Source of the DNA: Polytrichum commune
Lineage: Eukaryota; Streptophyta; Polytrichopsida; Polytrichales; Polytrichaceae
Reading direction: 5' to 3'
NCBI GenBank assembly: GCA_950295325.1
Contig: OX485809.1
Location: forward strand, 5,644,001 to 5,708,000
Length of the DNA: 64,000 nt
The notes beneath the pieces are model-generated. The model was not told where the DNA came from. It saw only the letters and a list, made by a program, of their open reading frames with translations, and did no database searches. This document shows positions 47,241 to 60,500 of the stretch, one piece after another. A program made the translations under genes and the position numbers. Position 1 is the first letter of the stretch, and each line of letters starts with the position of its first letter.

Positions 47241-48511
47241 GTGAATGTCTTTTCAAAACAAATAGAGGATTATTATTTCAATCCTTTGTTTCTACATATT
47301 CTATTTGCAGGATCTAAGAGGTATAATTAGGGTCAGTGACAACTTGGCCAACATCTCACATTTAATAGCAACATTCGGTGGATGTCAAACCTCCCCCTAC
47401 AAACTTTTAGGGGAAGGGGTCCAAATTGGGATAAGGATTGGGGCCCCCAACCTGCAACCCCTTGGGTAGCCCCCAACGAAAATTTTAATTTTTTTTTGGA
47501 ACCTGACCAAAAAACGATGCCCATCCTGACGAACTTTTTAAAAAAGAAAAAAGAAGAAAAAGAAATTTTCCTTGCATTCTCGAAGGCCACTTGTCCAAAA
47601 AACCCATATTGAGTACACCTCACCTCAAGGTCCAAAATCTATCATATATGTTCATTACCACTCACTAAATAACCAATTAAAAGAAACCATCCCATTTCCG
47701 AAGGGAAACCATCAATAAAGCATGTAATTAGCTTGGAAGTTAAGAATATCAACGAGTCCTCGTAAGGACCGAGGCTATATTTTTGTGATTTAGCCTTCGT
47801 AAATTTTAAATTGAACTTAACATGATGTGTTGATTTTAACTAATTAATTTTATAATATTATGATTAATATCTTCTCCTTTCACAAGTATTCATACACATT
47901 TAAACTAATTAGGCCCAATTAAAACTAACTAACTGTAATTGAGTGTAATAAAGCGCAAGGTCTAAGCATAATTTAGTGCTTCCCACGGTATCTAGATAAA
48001 TGTGGAAAGTATGAGAATTATATCAAACTAATTTATCCTTATTAAATAAAAAAGTATGCTTATTAATCAAACTAATAAGGCATAATTAAGGCATAGTTAA
48101 GGCATTAATTAACCACCAGCCGCTCCCCCCCCCCAAAGCCCGTTTTTCAATTTTTTTTTTTTTTTTTTTTTTGCATCTCTGATGCCTTTCTCGGGGCCTC
48201 TTCAACTCCATGACATGGCCCTTCAATTTTTTGTACTTACGTATCTTTATTTTTGTGGGCTTACAAATTTTTATCTTAACCATTTGAATGTATTAACAAA
48301 TTTGTGTTCTCCCATTTGCAAGATGATGTCCATAGTTTTTCAACTCGAGCATTTCCAAGAGGGTTGGAGAATGTGAATGACAATGCTTCACACATGCGCA
48401 AGAATCAAAACGAAAACTTTAACTAATTGATTGGGAATTTGCGCATGAAATTCGTTACCAAGTCATGCTTGAGTATCTTTTATTGGTCGCCTAAAACCAT
48501 TGCCTTTGGTT
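47241..48511. other. Spacer, no gene recognised
   Basis: AT-rich noncoding DNA with a T-homopolymer of about 22 at 48150-48172 and a C-run before it. Short overlapping frames on both strands at 47333-47635 show no domain. Confidence 0.35.
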
Positions 48512-51500
48512 AGACACGTACTAGAGGTGGATGTTCAATTACTGGAGAACAAGCTTGTTAACGGATACCATGAAGGTGACATGATCCTCTATGCTTCCAT
48601 TGTAGATGACAAAGGGAGAGTGGAACCAGTCACAAAAAACACTTATGATTCATGGAATGAGCACTGACAAATATGTCATGATTTATTTGCGATGTATATG
48701 AGAATTGATGACAAGTTTGGTGTTTTCAGTGGGAACATGTTTTGGGTGTGAGAAGGCAATCATAGGGTGAGTGCTTGGAGGTGTCATATTAACTGTTCTC
48801 ATCGCGAAGGCCCAAACTAGCGCAACATGGTTGATTGCATATTTTGGGATCCAATCAATTATGTGGGTATATTGCTTGGTGTCGTCCATGATATCAATAA
48901 ATAAATATTCTAATCCACCTTCTTATATTATTTTGTTGTTGTTTGTTTATATTAGTATTTATAATTGTTATTTTGAACTTCTTCTTGGTGTAGGTCCACG
49001 GAAAATGACCACGTCAAGACAAATTTGTCACAAAAGCTTCAATTGATTAAAAAAAATGGCACTCTATAATTTATATATTTTTGGGATTGCCTTATCGTTG
49101 CACATTTTGATGTTTGTGTCAACAAACGATATAAGGATGTGTGGTACCATTTACTTTAGATGTGTTTACCACAATCCTTGTACAAGGTGAGTGTACTTTA
49201 TACCATGTTACTCTAATAGGGTTGGAGGTTTGTCCAAAATTTTATATATATTCATTTCTATCCCCTTTGATCTCAATACAAACATCAATGGTAGAGGGAA
49301 ATAACAACTGCAACATAAGAGGCGTTGATGAAATACAATGATAAAACACCTTTGGCTTTGAGAATTGTGGAAAGTATGTAGTCTGCAATGGACAAAGCAT
49401 ACAAAATATACCGTCAAAGACATTAGAAATAATGACTTTGAGAAATTGTTTGTTGTTACAAATTTTGCTCATGGTGAAGATTTTTTGAAAGAGGTATTGA
49501 TCCTCACCATATACTTATATTTGCCAACACCGTGGAGAATTTATGACGAATGTAATGATGACATGTGTATGTTATACAAATCAATTTAGATAGTTTGGAT
49601 TCACTACAATACCATGTATGATGGTTGCAAAATTGCAAATGATTGCCACCACTCAAGTTGACAACAAATTCAAAGTTTGTTTGGTTGCGTTGGTAGAATT
49701 CTAGTCTCATGTCATGATAGTTGGAGCATGGTTGAATATAATATGGGTCCAATATCATCGAATGAGGATTTCCTCTCTACGTCGGATTATGTTCAGAAGT
49801 GTTAAATTCTTCATCGGACTAAAGGTTGCCAAACCGTGTTTAAGGATAAAACATCATTTAGTAAGTCACCCAAACTCGATGACTACGTTGGTAGAAAGAT
49901 TGCAATCAGGTGTATTATATACATGAGGCACCACGGGCCTTGGCTTGGTGGTTAGGGCTCATGGCCCCCAATGAGGAGGTTGTGGGTTCTATTCCCCATG
50001 CCAGCGTGGTGCTCACCACCTTAGTCCACCCAACTATGGTGGGGGGTCCTTGGACCTTGTTGTATGGGTACCTCAAAGCCCTTTGGGGGGATACCATGTC
50101 CGGTATCTTCAAGGCACTAGTGGCTAGCTAGGAACTTGTATAATGTCCATCCTCAAAAGGGGAGAGTAGTATTTGTCCCAATATCCCCTTGTCCAGTGGG
50201 CATCGGGTCATTGGCATTACGAACGGACACTTTATTCACGCCGGCCCCTTGCTTGAAAGGGGTTGGAGTTTCTATCTATATGTTATATACATGTGTTTAT
50301 CCTTGTAATATTTTGACTATCATTTTGGTTCAATGAGTGTTGTTGACATCAACAATTTGAATGCAATTTAATATACTTGTATTGATTTCTTGAAGTACAT
50401 CAAGAGTGAGCTCCTTGCAATTAATTTGATAAACAATGAACAATCTCCCTTTGTACTTTCCGGCTTGGGCCTTAGAAGGTAAATTATGCATATTCACTCC
50501 AGCACACTTTGATGATGCTAGAGTTCTTGAAAAATGTGACTTATGTACATTTACTAAACTTCTTTGCCATTTTTTAATAGTATACACTTGATGATGTATA
50601 TATGATATTGTGGTTGGTGATTACTTGTAGATGTCTTCGGGTGGTTATAAATTTCATCTTATGGTTGCAAACTTGCTAGAAAGGCTACATATTTCCAATA
50701 TTTCCTCACCTTCTAACACCATTCCGGAGTGGAATGCACACTTGATTTCCCACATTGAGGCCATGTTTGAATTCACTAATGCTTACCTTCATGAGGATGC
50801 TTACATGCTTGTATTCCTTCCCAAAGTAAAAGGAACTAAGCATGATGTAAAACTTATGCAAAACTTGTGATTTTGTTATTGCAAAGGTTTGGTAGGGTAT
50901 CAACAAGTTGTCATTATGTTTTTGAGTTGACAAGACTCTTACGGTACGTGATAAATATTTCCTTGTACATTGTTCCTTATTGATTATGTATTGTGTGTTT
51001 AATTCAAAATTATTTTGATACATTATAACTAGATTTATGTTTTTGTAGACTTTGCTTTTCATTGACAAGGTGAGATCATCGACTTGTTATGTGTTTCATA
51101 AGTGTGAGGGTGTGCCAAATGCGGATGCGGAAGCCATTGACATATTCTTTAATCTAATAAATCCTCAGACTCAACTCATGAACAAAGGGGTCCCATGGGA
51201 AAATGGTCATGAGAAAAACTTGAAATCTCTACAAGTTTTTATCGAGGTGGTAACTAAACTTGAAAATATGGTATGCCTATGCATCCACGCGTGCTTATAG
51301 ACCTCAATGCCTATCTTTCAAATTCAATTGCTCATTATCTATGTTTTTGTATTTGATGATTGATTTCTATATTGTTTGTAGGCATTTCTATTCATGCATG
51401 TGAGAGAAGCAGTCGCCACATTGTGGCCTTGGAGGGCGATCCGGCCATATTTGATGTCATTTTTGTCTTCATTGTGTAAAGGGACTCCACTTTTAACATG

Positions 51501-51857
51501 TGGAAGTGTACCTCACATTACATCTATTTCAAACAAAGACGAACTTATTTGGAAGGTTGCAAAGTGTTCTTGCTTTAGTAAGTATTTGCTTATCACTTGA
51601 TATGTGAATTTTGTTGTATTGCATATGGGTACAATTTAAAGTATTTTTAATTTTTAATTTGTGTGAACATAATCACAAGCCAATTCCAATCACCTCTTAG
51701 CTTGATGGTGCTTCTCCCATGTATAGAGAATATGGCATAGGTTATGGCAGCTACCTCCATAGCGGTCGCTCATCGAAAATCGTGACGGTTGGTTTGGTTG
51801 GCATTTGTAGATGATGAGGCAAAAGAGGGTATTGAAGAAGATAGTGAGAATGAATAG
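48512..51857 (+). pseudogene. Decayed ParB-like / DNA methyltransferase-like gene, interrupted by a SINE
   Basis: Coding fragments appear in order. 48512-48667 reads VLEVDVQLLENKLVNGYHEGD to a stop. 48731-48900 carries a GNMFWV-stop-EGNHRVSAW block, the G-N-H-R signature of ParB/Srx-type folds, then VDCIFWDP. About 49005-49050 reads TENDHVKTNL. 50631-50867 holds YLHEDAYMLVFLPK. 51052-51260 holds GVPWENGHEKNLKSL. 51387-51479 reads SIHAC...RHIVALEGDPAIF, shaped like the C-terminal S-x-x-x-A-C...G-R-x-x-x-x-x-E segment of N4/N6-type DNA methyltransferases. An acidic DDEAKEGIEEDSENE tail ends at 51857. ParB-like plus methylase fusions are known from bacteria and phages. Here stops, frame changes and a SINE (49924-50282) show a dead copy. 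The catalytic (D/N/S)PP(Y/W) and SAM-binding loop were not found. GT/AG-like joins between fragments suggest that the parent had introns. Confidence 0.45.
49924..50282 (+). mobile_element. tRNA-derived SINE, copy 3 (inside the methyltransferase-like pseudogene)
   Basis: 359 bp, + orientation, A box at 49941-49951, B box at about 49981-49994, tail CTATCTATATG. Duplication TTATATACA at 49915-49923 and 50283-50291, extendable by TG. A small internal gap around 50138 (loss of the AGTGTGTCACTATAG segment) separates it from the other two copies. Confidence 0.88.
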
Positions 51858-52390
51858 CATCATAATTCTTAGACAATATGACTGGATTTGTCTGGGTTGG
51901 ATTTCATGTTATGCCTTGCTTTGAATAAACTATAACAATCTAATGTGCATATGAGTTTGATTGGTGAATGGAGTAACCATATAAATTACCCATACCCGTG
52001 TACATGGTCCATCTTTTTCATGGCAAATAATCCAGAGTTATAGGAAACATGTAATCCTAATACCGTTTGAATTTTCCATCACCGCTCATCACATAGTATT
52101 CTCTACCTACATTATGAGCATGTTAACCCTAGCATGTTCTAGGGTCCCTTTGGTACATGGTGACATTTTGATTGATTAAAACGTCTTTTTTTACTATGAG
52201 TTTTTCCAATATATATGAACAACTAATTATGTTGGGTGCCTAAGATTGGTTTACACGAAGGACACCAATTTTTACTTACAATAAATATGGTGTTCTTAAG
52301 GTATGTTGCCCTATTGTGGGCACTTCCAACTCCACCAATGATTTCACATTTGGATTGAATCATAAATTGTTGCATTAGCAATTCCAAATC
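51858..52390. other. Spacer, no gene recognised
   Basis: AT-rich noncoding DNA between two coding remnants, with no repeat terminus recognised. Confidence 0.3.
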
Positions 52391-52756
52391 ACATATTGTC
52401 ATATTGTCATATTATTACCCTCACACACACATACTATACAAGTCATCGAATTCACATACTGCCACGATAGGTTCCCCGAACAAGCAATCACACAAAAGCA
52501 CGCCAAATACGACCCGTAAATTAACGCTATACAAAACAAAGGATGGAAAACAAAGCCCCTTATCACTATTACAACAAGAGTAAGAGGAGCTATACACAAA
52601 CAATCCATTGAAAAACTAGATGCCCTCAAAATTCCAAAGTCTAGCATCAAAAACCTCATGAAAAACCTACATCAGAATGCCATTAAATACCTCGCCTACC
52701 TTGTACTTAACAAAAGAAAACTTGATAATAAACAAAATACCGTCGCACCCCCCTAA
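52391..52756 (+). pseudogene. Coding remnant, probably the 3' end of a retroelement ORF
   Basis: One frame runs from about 52391 to a TAA at 52754-52756 with a single internal stop at 52517-52519. It contains TYCHDRFPEQAITQKHAKYDP before that stop and, after it, GWKTKPLITITTRVRGAIH, IPKSSIKNLMKNLHQNAIK and LVLNKRKLDNKQ. The continuous amphipathic, Lys-rich reading across the stop implies genuine former coding. I associate such C-terminal stretches with LINE-like or other reverse-transcriptase ORFs but cannot name the family. The open frame on the opposite strand (52399-52659) is a shadow. A short A-rich run follows at about 52808. Confidence 0.4.
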
Positions 52757-55700
52757 AAAGGGTCCAAAACCCCACACCTCATTTGTTACTGTAGTTCTAT
52801 ATATTTAAAAAAAAAACCAATAGAGCCACCCTCTCAAAAGAGGCATAACTCCTCATGCTACAACATGGTCCGCCATGTTAAGCATTTGGATAACGGGCTC
52901 ACATTCATGCCGGTACAATGTACGGGCGTAATTTTTCTTTCTTTTTCTTTCTTTCTTGTCATTTAAAGTTCCAATAAATTATAATTGAGATGCAAATGTT
53001 ACAACGGGTCAAAGTCAATATAGATAGATACATAGATTTTTAATTTTTTTTAATTTTTTTTCTCCAAATGACCATGTAGAGACTCCCCATTGTGTTAACA
53101 ATTGAACTAAAGTGGTTAATATATTTGTGCACATGGGTAGTCCAACAATATATATTTGTCCGCATGCCTTTTTGGTGTCCGTTCTTACTTACAAGCCCTA
53201 TCATGTGTTGCTTAGATACATGTTTCCAAATGAGAAGATTATCCACAAAATCTCACAGTCCTTAAGCCTTAAGGCATTGAAAATTTGAGAGGTCCCGTTT
53301 GCCTCTCAATGTCATGTGGAGGAGTTTAAGATTATTTTTATTTTAAAACATAAAAAAGAAAACCTATATGAAATCAACCCATCTATCATGTACAATATTT
53401 TAATTGGAGGCTTCAAATAATTAGTATGAATTAGAGAATAAATTGAGTACATATAAATAGTGTAGACTCAAATACATAAGATCATCATCGTCACAAATGA
53501 CTTTATTTTCACTTAACTTTTAAACACCCTATGTTAATTATGGATCTGATACCACATACCAAATAAAACACTATTTCAATACTTTTTGGAGGTTTGCATA
53601 GATTTCCATATATACAAAATAAATACATCCCACGTCCTTTAAGGGTTCAATAAATTTGAGGGCAGAGTGTTAAAATTAACATGGTAGTGAAGGTATCTCA
53701 AAATAATGGATTATAATGAATTTGTGCATTCAAATTTTTGCTCATTGACCATATCATGTCCAAGCGTCTCCTTTTTAAAAGATAAGGTTTACTGCCTAAT
53801 TTAGAGTTAGTGGGTTTTGTGGGTTGATTTCCTATCAATGACTAATCTCGGGGGGGGGGGGGGGTAGTCATTGGTTGGAGTAGCAATATACGTGTGAACA
53901 AATGATAGGGTATTTAAAAAACATGGGGGCTAAAAATTATGAATGGACTTAAGAGTAATATAGGGTATCAAAAATGGCACTAGACATCTTTAAAGTACTA
54001 TAGGGTATGGAATAATAAGTAATTTGGAATTATAAGTAATGCAAGCCATTTTTCTATTAACCCAAAGTAGAAATTTACATAATGATAGCATGTGAAGAAA
54101 GAAGAAGAATTGAAAGTAATACCCCCTATAAAATGGTGGTTGTTCGCACCTATATCCTTAACTTTTTAAAACACTGCCCCCCCCCCCCCCCGAGTGACTA
54201 ATGCATTCAGATTCTATCATGACGTTTATAACTTAGCGAGATTTTCGCACTTGTATGCACATGACACACATGCATCGAGTTTATTCCCTTGAGTGTTGTA
54301 TGAATTCACAATTCATGCGATTCATGCGATTTCTATAATGCTCATATCCATGCTTGCTAATACCATTTTACAATTTTGTCCAATGGATTCGTATTTCAAG
54401 CAATTCTTAACAACCTACCAATACTCATTAGTTTTTATTTACATGTTTTTGCATCACCATGTATTAATTATGAAAGAATACAAGTGATTTTCCTACATTA
54501 TCCAACTATAACATACACAAAACAAAGAAGATAAAACAAGGTAATGAATCAAACCATTCACAAATGTGAGTGTGACAATGCAATACATCACTAAATTTAT
54601 AACGTGTTTAGGAACACAAATCTAAAACATTGCACAAGTGCATTACGTGTTCACTACCAGTCCACCTACTAAAAATAAGCATTTAACCATGTCAACAAGC
54701 TCCATACCCGTGTGGGTATGGGAAGAAGTTGGTGAATGAACTTCACGCGTCAATGTAAAGCATTGATGTTTCTTTTTCTTTTCTTCTTCTTTCATAATTT
54801 GTTCCCATGCAATAGTACATGGTGACACACAAATGCTTATTGATTACCTACCCACACTAATATGGGTGTTTGGTGCGCAATGATCTACATTCATGTGCAT
54901 GTTGAGATGGTTAATGATATTGGTAGTATCACGTATGATTGCTCTATTTGTAGACTTACACCACATCATGACACATATCATTGGGTCACTCGGGAGGTAT
55001 TTAAATTCCTTGTGTAACAAAATATATAGTCTTGATAATCTTTGGACATAAACATTATTGAAATTTTAAATTTAAATTAGGTCCCAAAAATTCAATTAGA
55101 GAATATGCTTAGAATATATTCAATTTAGGGAATTTGTATACTTCTCTCATTACTTATAGCTCTTGAGAAAAGCTTTTTTTGTTGCATGTGTTATGGAAAA
55201 TATACACATACAATGCACCCTTCACGTGACACATATGAATTTATTATTTACTTATCCACATTATTATTATTTTGCTTTACCATAGTGATCTACATATATG
55301 TGCGAGTTGAGTGGATGCCCAACAAATTGAGTAAGGCATGTGAGCCTAATTTTTTTTAACCTTTTTTTACCTTTTTACTTTTTCTTTACTTTTTCTTCTT
55401 CTTTCAAATGGTCACGAATGTACAACCCACCCGAATTTGTATCATTTTGATGAAGAGACCTACCACAAAGAGTGTGACCCAAGGGAAATGCTCTATGCCG
55501 AGTTATCCTAAATTCCTAAGAAATTTTAAAAATACCAAAATGCATATGCTTTCATGGGTTTCACTAACTGAGTTTGATGTATATTTTAATTTATTTCCAT
55601 ATGCGAACCATCATAACACTTGCTCAATTGCCAACATGATTGGGAGGGCCTATACGACCACTTACTCAACACTTGTAAATGATTAAGATATTCACATGAG

Positions 55701-56380
55701 CTCCAAAAACGATGAAGCAAATGGCTACAAGCACAATTAGAATTTACTGATCATCTCACATTGATCGCGCGTTTCATATTTTATGAGAAGTGGGTGCAAA
55801 GAGACTAATATCCATCTCAACCATGTCTACCTTACATAACATTATATAGCAGGCCGAGCCTCTTATGAGGGTCCAACATGCATCAATTCAGATCTGGAAT
55901 ATAAACCGTTTTCAAATCCTTGACATTGTAGAGTTTACCAGTTGAATATGAGTTCAACAGAGAGTTGTATTAGCGAAGGATATATCTCATCCAATGTAAA
56001 GTGTGGAGGTTATACCCATTATTAGAAAAGAGAGTAAGACCCCACCTCTTAGTAGTGTTATGTAACGTATGGTGAGCCACTGCGACATTGCAACGCAACT
56101 ACCCATTAAAAGCCGCATACTTAAATTCGATTCAAAGTTTGAAAACCGAATAAAGGAGAGAATCATTCGTTGTAAGTGACCATAAACTGAGTGGCTCCTT
56201 CATTTAGAAACGCGCATGTGCACAGTTGAGGAGGTCAACAACAGTAGGACGACATCTGACGGGCACTGACGGGTAGCGGTTTGAGCCTCCGGCAGCGCAG
56301 CCGCCCAGCCCCTCCTGAAATCAAACCCACTGAGGAGTCGGAGGTAGAGCGAGCGTGGGCCGCTACCATATACCCATCGC
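52757..56380. other. AT-rich spacer before the CSLD gene
   Basis: No gene was recognised. At about 53838-54205 a G14 run preceded by GACTAATCTC and a C14 run followed by GAGTGACTAATGCATT may form the ends of a 370-bp inverted-repeat element. Around 55430-55560 a broken frame (FDEETYHKECDPREML...) looks like an old coding scrap with many stops and no assignable family. The last 180 bp rise in GC toward the CSLD leader and probably contain its promoter. Confidence 0.35.
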
Positions 56381-57558
56381 TCGCCTTCCCACTCCTTCTT
56401 TGATTCGCTCATCCCCAGTCTTCAGATCATGTCTACGCTTCTGCTCCACCGTCACCTCTCCGGTGAGTCGCCAAATCAAATCTCACCTCTTCTCGTGCCC
56501 TGTGCTCTTAGATCCACTCACACTTCTCTAACTTTGATCTCTCTGCACCCTCAATCCCGCATTGCTCGGAATGCGCTAGGTTTGGGAACTTGGATTTAGT
56601 GTCCGAATTCTCGAAGCATCGGAGTGGCTTAAGCGAGGAGAGAGGCGGAGAGAGAGCGAGAAAGAATCATGGCATTCAAGTGGATGGGTTATGTCGTGGA
56701 TTTAGTACTGGGGGTTAAGAGTGCCCGGATTTAGCCCATCTGCTCACCAGGCCTTTTTTTTGAGGGAGAGGACTGAGGATACAATATCCGTGTTGGAAGT
56801 GAATGTCGACTGAGTGAGTAGGGAGATTTTGTGTTGGTGGATTTCGGGGTTTAGTGGAGGGTTTTAGCGTTTTTACTGCCGCATTTTGTGTGGGGATTCT
56901 CAGGAGGATTCAATCTTACTGTCGACTGTGGGAGTGGGAGATTTGTGTTGGATTATGACTAGTTTTTATTGATTTCTGAGTGTGGTGTGGTGTTTCAATA
57001 CAATGGCAGGCGGAGGCGCGGGGTTTAGTGACGTCGACGACGCTTGCAGGAGCTGGACCTGCTAGCTAGTGCTAGTTTGAGCTTGGATTCCGAGCTCGTG
57101 ATCTAGTTGTGTCCCGATCCGGAGATTTCGGATCTCAACGATTGCGAAAGTATTGGATTTGAATTCCTTGAAGTTCATGTATGTCTGACGATTAGGGGAG
57201 GAGTGGATTCGAATTTCCACGTTCATATCTGTTTAAGGATCAGGATAGCTGTGGACTCGAAATTCAAGTTCATGTATACCTGAGGAGTGAGGAGGAGTGG
57301 ACATAATCTAAGTTCATGGATGTTTATGGATCATGGGAAGAATGGACTTGAAATCCAAGCTCATATATGCTTGAGGATCAGGGGAGGGGTGAACTTGACA
57401 TCCAACTTCATGTACTTCTGAGGATTAGGGGAGTAGTGGGCCTAGAATCCATAATTCATTTATGTGTGAGGGTTAGGATCGAGGTGGATTCGAATCCACA
57501 GTTCATGCATGTGTGAGGATCAGGGTTAGGGGAGAGGGGAGGAGAATCCGACGTTGCA
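56381..57558 (+). promoter_or_regulatory. CSLD 5' leader with probable UTR intron and a minisatellite
   Basis: GC rises sharply near 56280. A strong donor CCG|GTGAGTC at 56461-56468 after a CT-rich stretch suggests a 5'-UTR exon, with possible acceptors at CAATGGCAG (57009) or GCTTGCAG (about 57050). From about 57160 to 57545 lie eight degenerate copies of a 47-bp unit (landmarks AAGTTCATGTATG, CTGAGGATCAGGGGAGGAGTGGA). They carry many ATGs upstream of the true start. Whether they are in the mature leader or in an intron depends on the acceptor used. Confidence 0.5.
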
Positions 57559-60500
57559 ATGTCGTCACCGAGGTCCGCTGCAACAGGTGGGCTTGGGTTC
57601 CGGGGAGCGGGGAAGGGAAACAACAATGGCAACAACACAAACAACAAGCAGAACGGGAGCAGCACAAATGTAGCAGTGGGAGGTGGTCACCACCACCATG
57701 CAAGGCGAACCTCAAGTGGGAGGTTTATGAATTTGTCACGGGACGACAGCGACATGGGGGGCGTGACGGACAGTGAGATGGGGTCGGAGTTTCTGTACAC
57801 GGTGCAGATCCCCGCGACACCCGACCACCAGCTCATGTCCGCCACACCGTCGGTGCGGCCCATGGACAGCGCGATCGCGGGGAAAGCCGAGCAGCAGTTC
57901 GTGTCGAGCACGATTTTCACGGGCGGCTTCAAGAGCGTCACGCGCGGACATGTGATGGAGAAGATGATGGAAGGCGACGGTAACCATCCGCAGCTTGGGG
58001 GCGCGAGAGGACCAGTGTGCGCCGTGGACGGGTGCGACGGGAAAGCCATGCGCGACGAGCGTGGTGAGGACATGACCCCTTGCGACTGCCTGTTCAGGAT
58101 CTGTCGCGACTGCTACATCGACGCCTTGAATGGCTCCGGGAAGTGTCCTGGGTGCAAGGACGAGTACAAGATCCCTGACGAGATTCCGGGGTCGCAGAGT
58201 GGGCCTGATTCTGACCTCCGGGCGCTTCCTCCGCCGAGTGACGACAGCTCCAAAATGGACCGGAGATTGCAACTGAAGACGAAGCCCGGGTTGCTGATGA
58301 GCAACCAGGGCACGGATTTCGACCATGCCCGCTGGTTGTATCAAACCAAAGGGACATATGGGTATGGCAACGCGGTCTGGCCCAAAGACGATGGCTACAA
58401 TGATGGCAATGGCCCTGAGCTTCCCCCAATGGGCGCCCTGCCCAATTTCAATGACAAGGCTAGACGCCCTCTGTCGCGCAAAGTTACAATCTCCGCTGGT
58501 GTCCTCAGTCCCTACAGGTAATCTAAACCAGTTTGCTAATAATTTAAGGCCATGTGCCATGCCATGGGTTGGAATGATCCATTCGTTTTGGTTTTGCTAA
58601 TTCTTCTAATTGGGTGGTGGGGGGGGGGATGGGGAAAATTTTATGGGTTGGAAAGTGAGGAGTGATCTATACATTTGCTTCAGACTAATGGGAATGTGAG
58701 TAGGAGTGTTTTTGTTACCTTCTCTGGCGGCATCGGACGGATAAATCTCATTGGTTTTGAACTCCAGGACATTAGAATTTAGGGTTGTAGTGAGAAACTA
58801 TGCAGGTAATAGGTAGACATGTAATTGTCAATTGATACGGATTGCGAGGAAGGGTAGCATTAAAAGAATGAATCTTGAACTCTGGCATTTGCTGATACTC
58901 GCCGTTGGATGCCATATCCATCAGGTTCAAGAATGATCTATGCACTTGCTTCTCATGGAAATGTGGGTAGGGTTGGTAATAGTTTCATTCTCTGGTGGCA
59001 TAAGATGGATAGGTCTCATTGGTTTATTAACTCCGGGGAATTCACGAATTTAGGGTTTTCTGTGAGAAATTGAAAGGCATGTAATGTTCGCTGATGATGA
59101 CTATGAGTAAGGATAAAACTTTCCATACGAGGTTCTTCATCGGAAGAACGAGTTAGAAAATACGGTGAATGCAGAGGACGGTTTCTTTTTTACAATTTAG
59201 GTTTCGGGCCTGATCTCATGTCTTCAATATCAATGAAAGTGGCGCCTTCTGCTTGAATTCATTAGGATTTGAAACTCCCATAGGGTTAAGGGTTGAGGGT
59301 TTAAAATTACAATGTGGACAGGATGTTCTCATCTTCAAAAGATGAATCTCCACACTGCTGAATGTATGAAGTCGGGGCAATGCGGGTGATTTCAAAGCTT
59401 AATTAATTGGCGATGCGCTGAAGTTAGTTGTGGGATTGTTCTGCCAGGTTGCTGGTAGGAATTCGAATGGCGGTCCTGGGCCTGTTTCTGGCATGGCGTA
59501 TCCGACATCAAAATCAAGATGCCGTGTGGCTATGGGGAATGTCGGTCGTTTGCGAAATCTGGTTTGCGTTCTCCTGGATTCTCGATCAGCTGCCCAAGTT
59601 GTGCCCCATCAACCGTATGACAGATCTGACAGTGCTCAAGGAGAAGTTCGACATGCCTTCTGCTAACAACCCCAGCGGGCGATCTGACTTGCCGGGTGTG
59701 GATGTGTTCGTCTCCACAGCCGATCCCGAGAAGGAGCCCCCACTTACAACAGGCAACACCATTCTTTCAATTTTGGCATCCGAGTATCCTCTGGAGAAAC
59801 TCGCATGCTACCTCTCAGATGATGGAGGGGCACTTCTCTCTTTCGAAGCTTTGGCGGAGGCAGCCAGCTTTGCCCGCATTTGGGTTCCGTTCTGCAGGAA
59901 GCACAAGATCGAGCCACGTAACCCAGAGACATATTTTCTGTTGAAGGGAGATCCCACGAAGAACAAAGTCCGCTCCGACTTCGTGAAGGACCGCCGGCGT
60001 GTGAAGAGAGAGTACGATGAGTTCAAGGTGCGTATCAATGGATTGCCTGATGCTATTCGTCGCCGTTCAGACGCTTATAACGCTCACGAGGAGATTCGTG
60101 CCAAGCGCAGCCAGATTGAGACGGGAGGAGATCCGGCGGAGAATCTTAATGTGCCCAAAGCTACTTGGATGGCCGATGGAACACATTGGCCCGGTACCTG
60201 GATGAATTCCGGGAAGGAGCATGGGCGTGGAGACCACGCGGGTATCATTCAGGTACATAAGTTCACAAAATGCACTTCTATAACTTTTGATTTAATTGCT
60301 AGAATTATGTGTTTGTTTGCGTGATCTTGTGACCAAATACCTCGCTTCACCTCAATTGGGTTACATTAAGACAGTCACGAGACAGGAGCTATATAGCAAG
60401 AATATTCAAACTTGTTAAAGGAAACCCCACAATTACTCATGCCCCAATGGCTCCATCCCTGCAGTTGGCTAATGTGAAAGGTAATTGTTTTGGCAGGTGA

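Noticed and set aside
57736-58560. 274-codon minus-strand frame over CSLD exon 1
   Set aside because: Shadow of the CSLD coding frame with no domain of its own. The same applies to 57687-58073 and 61832-62251.
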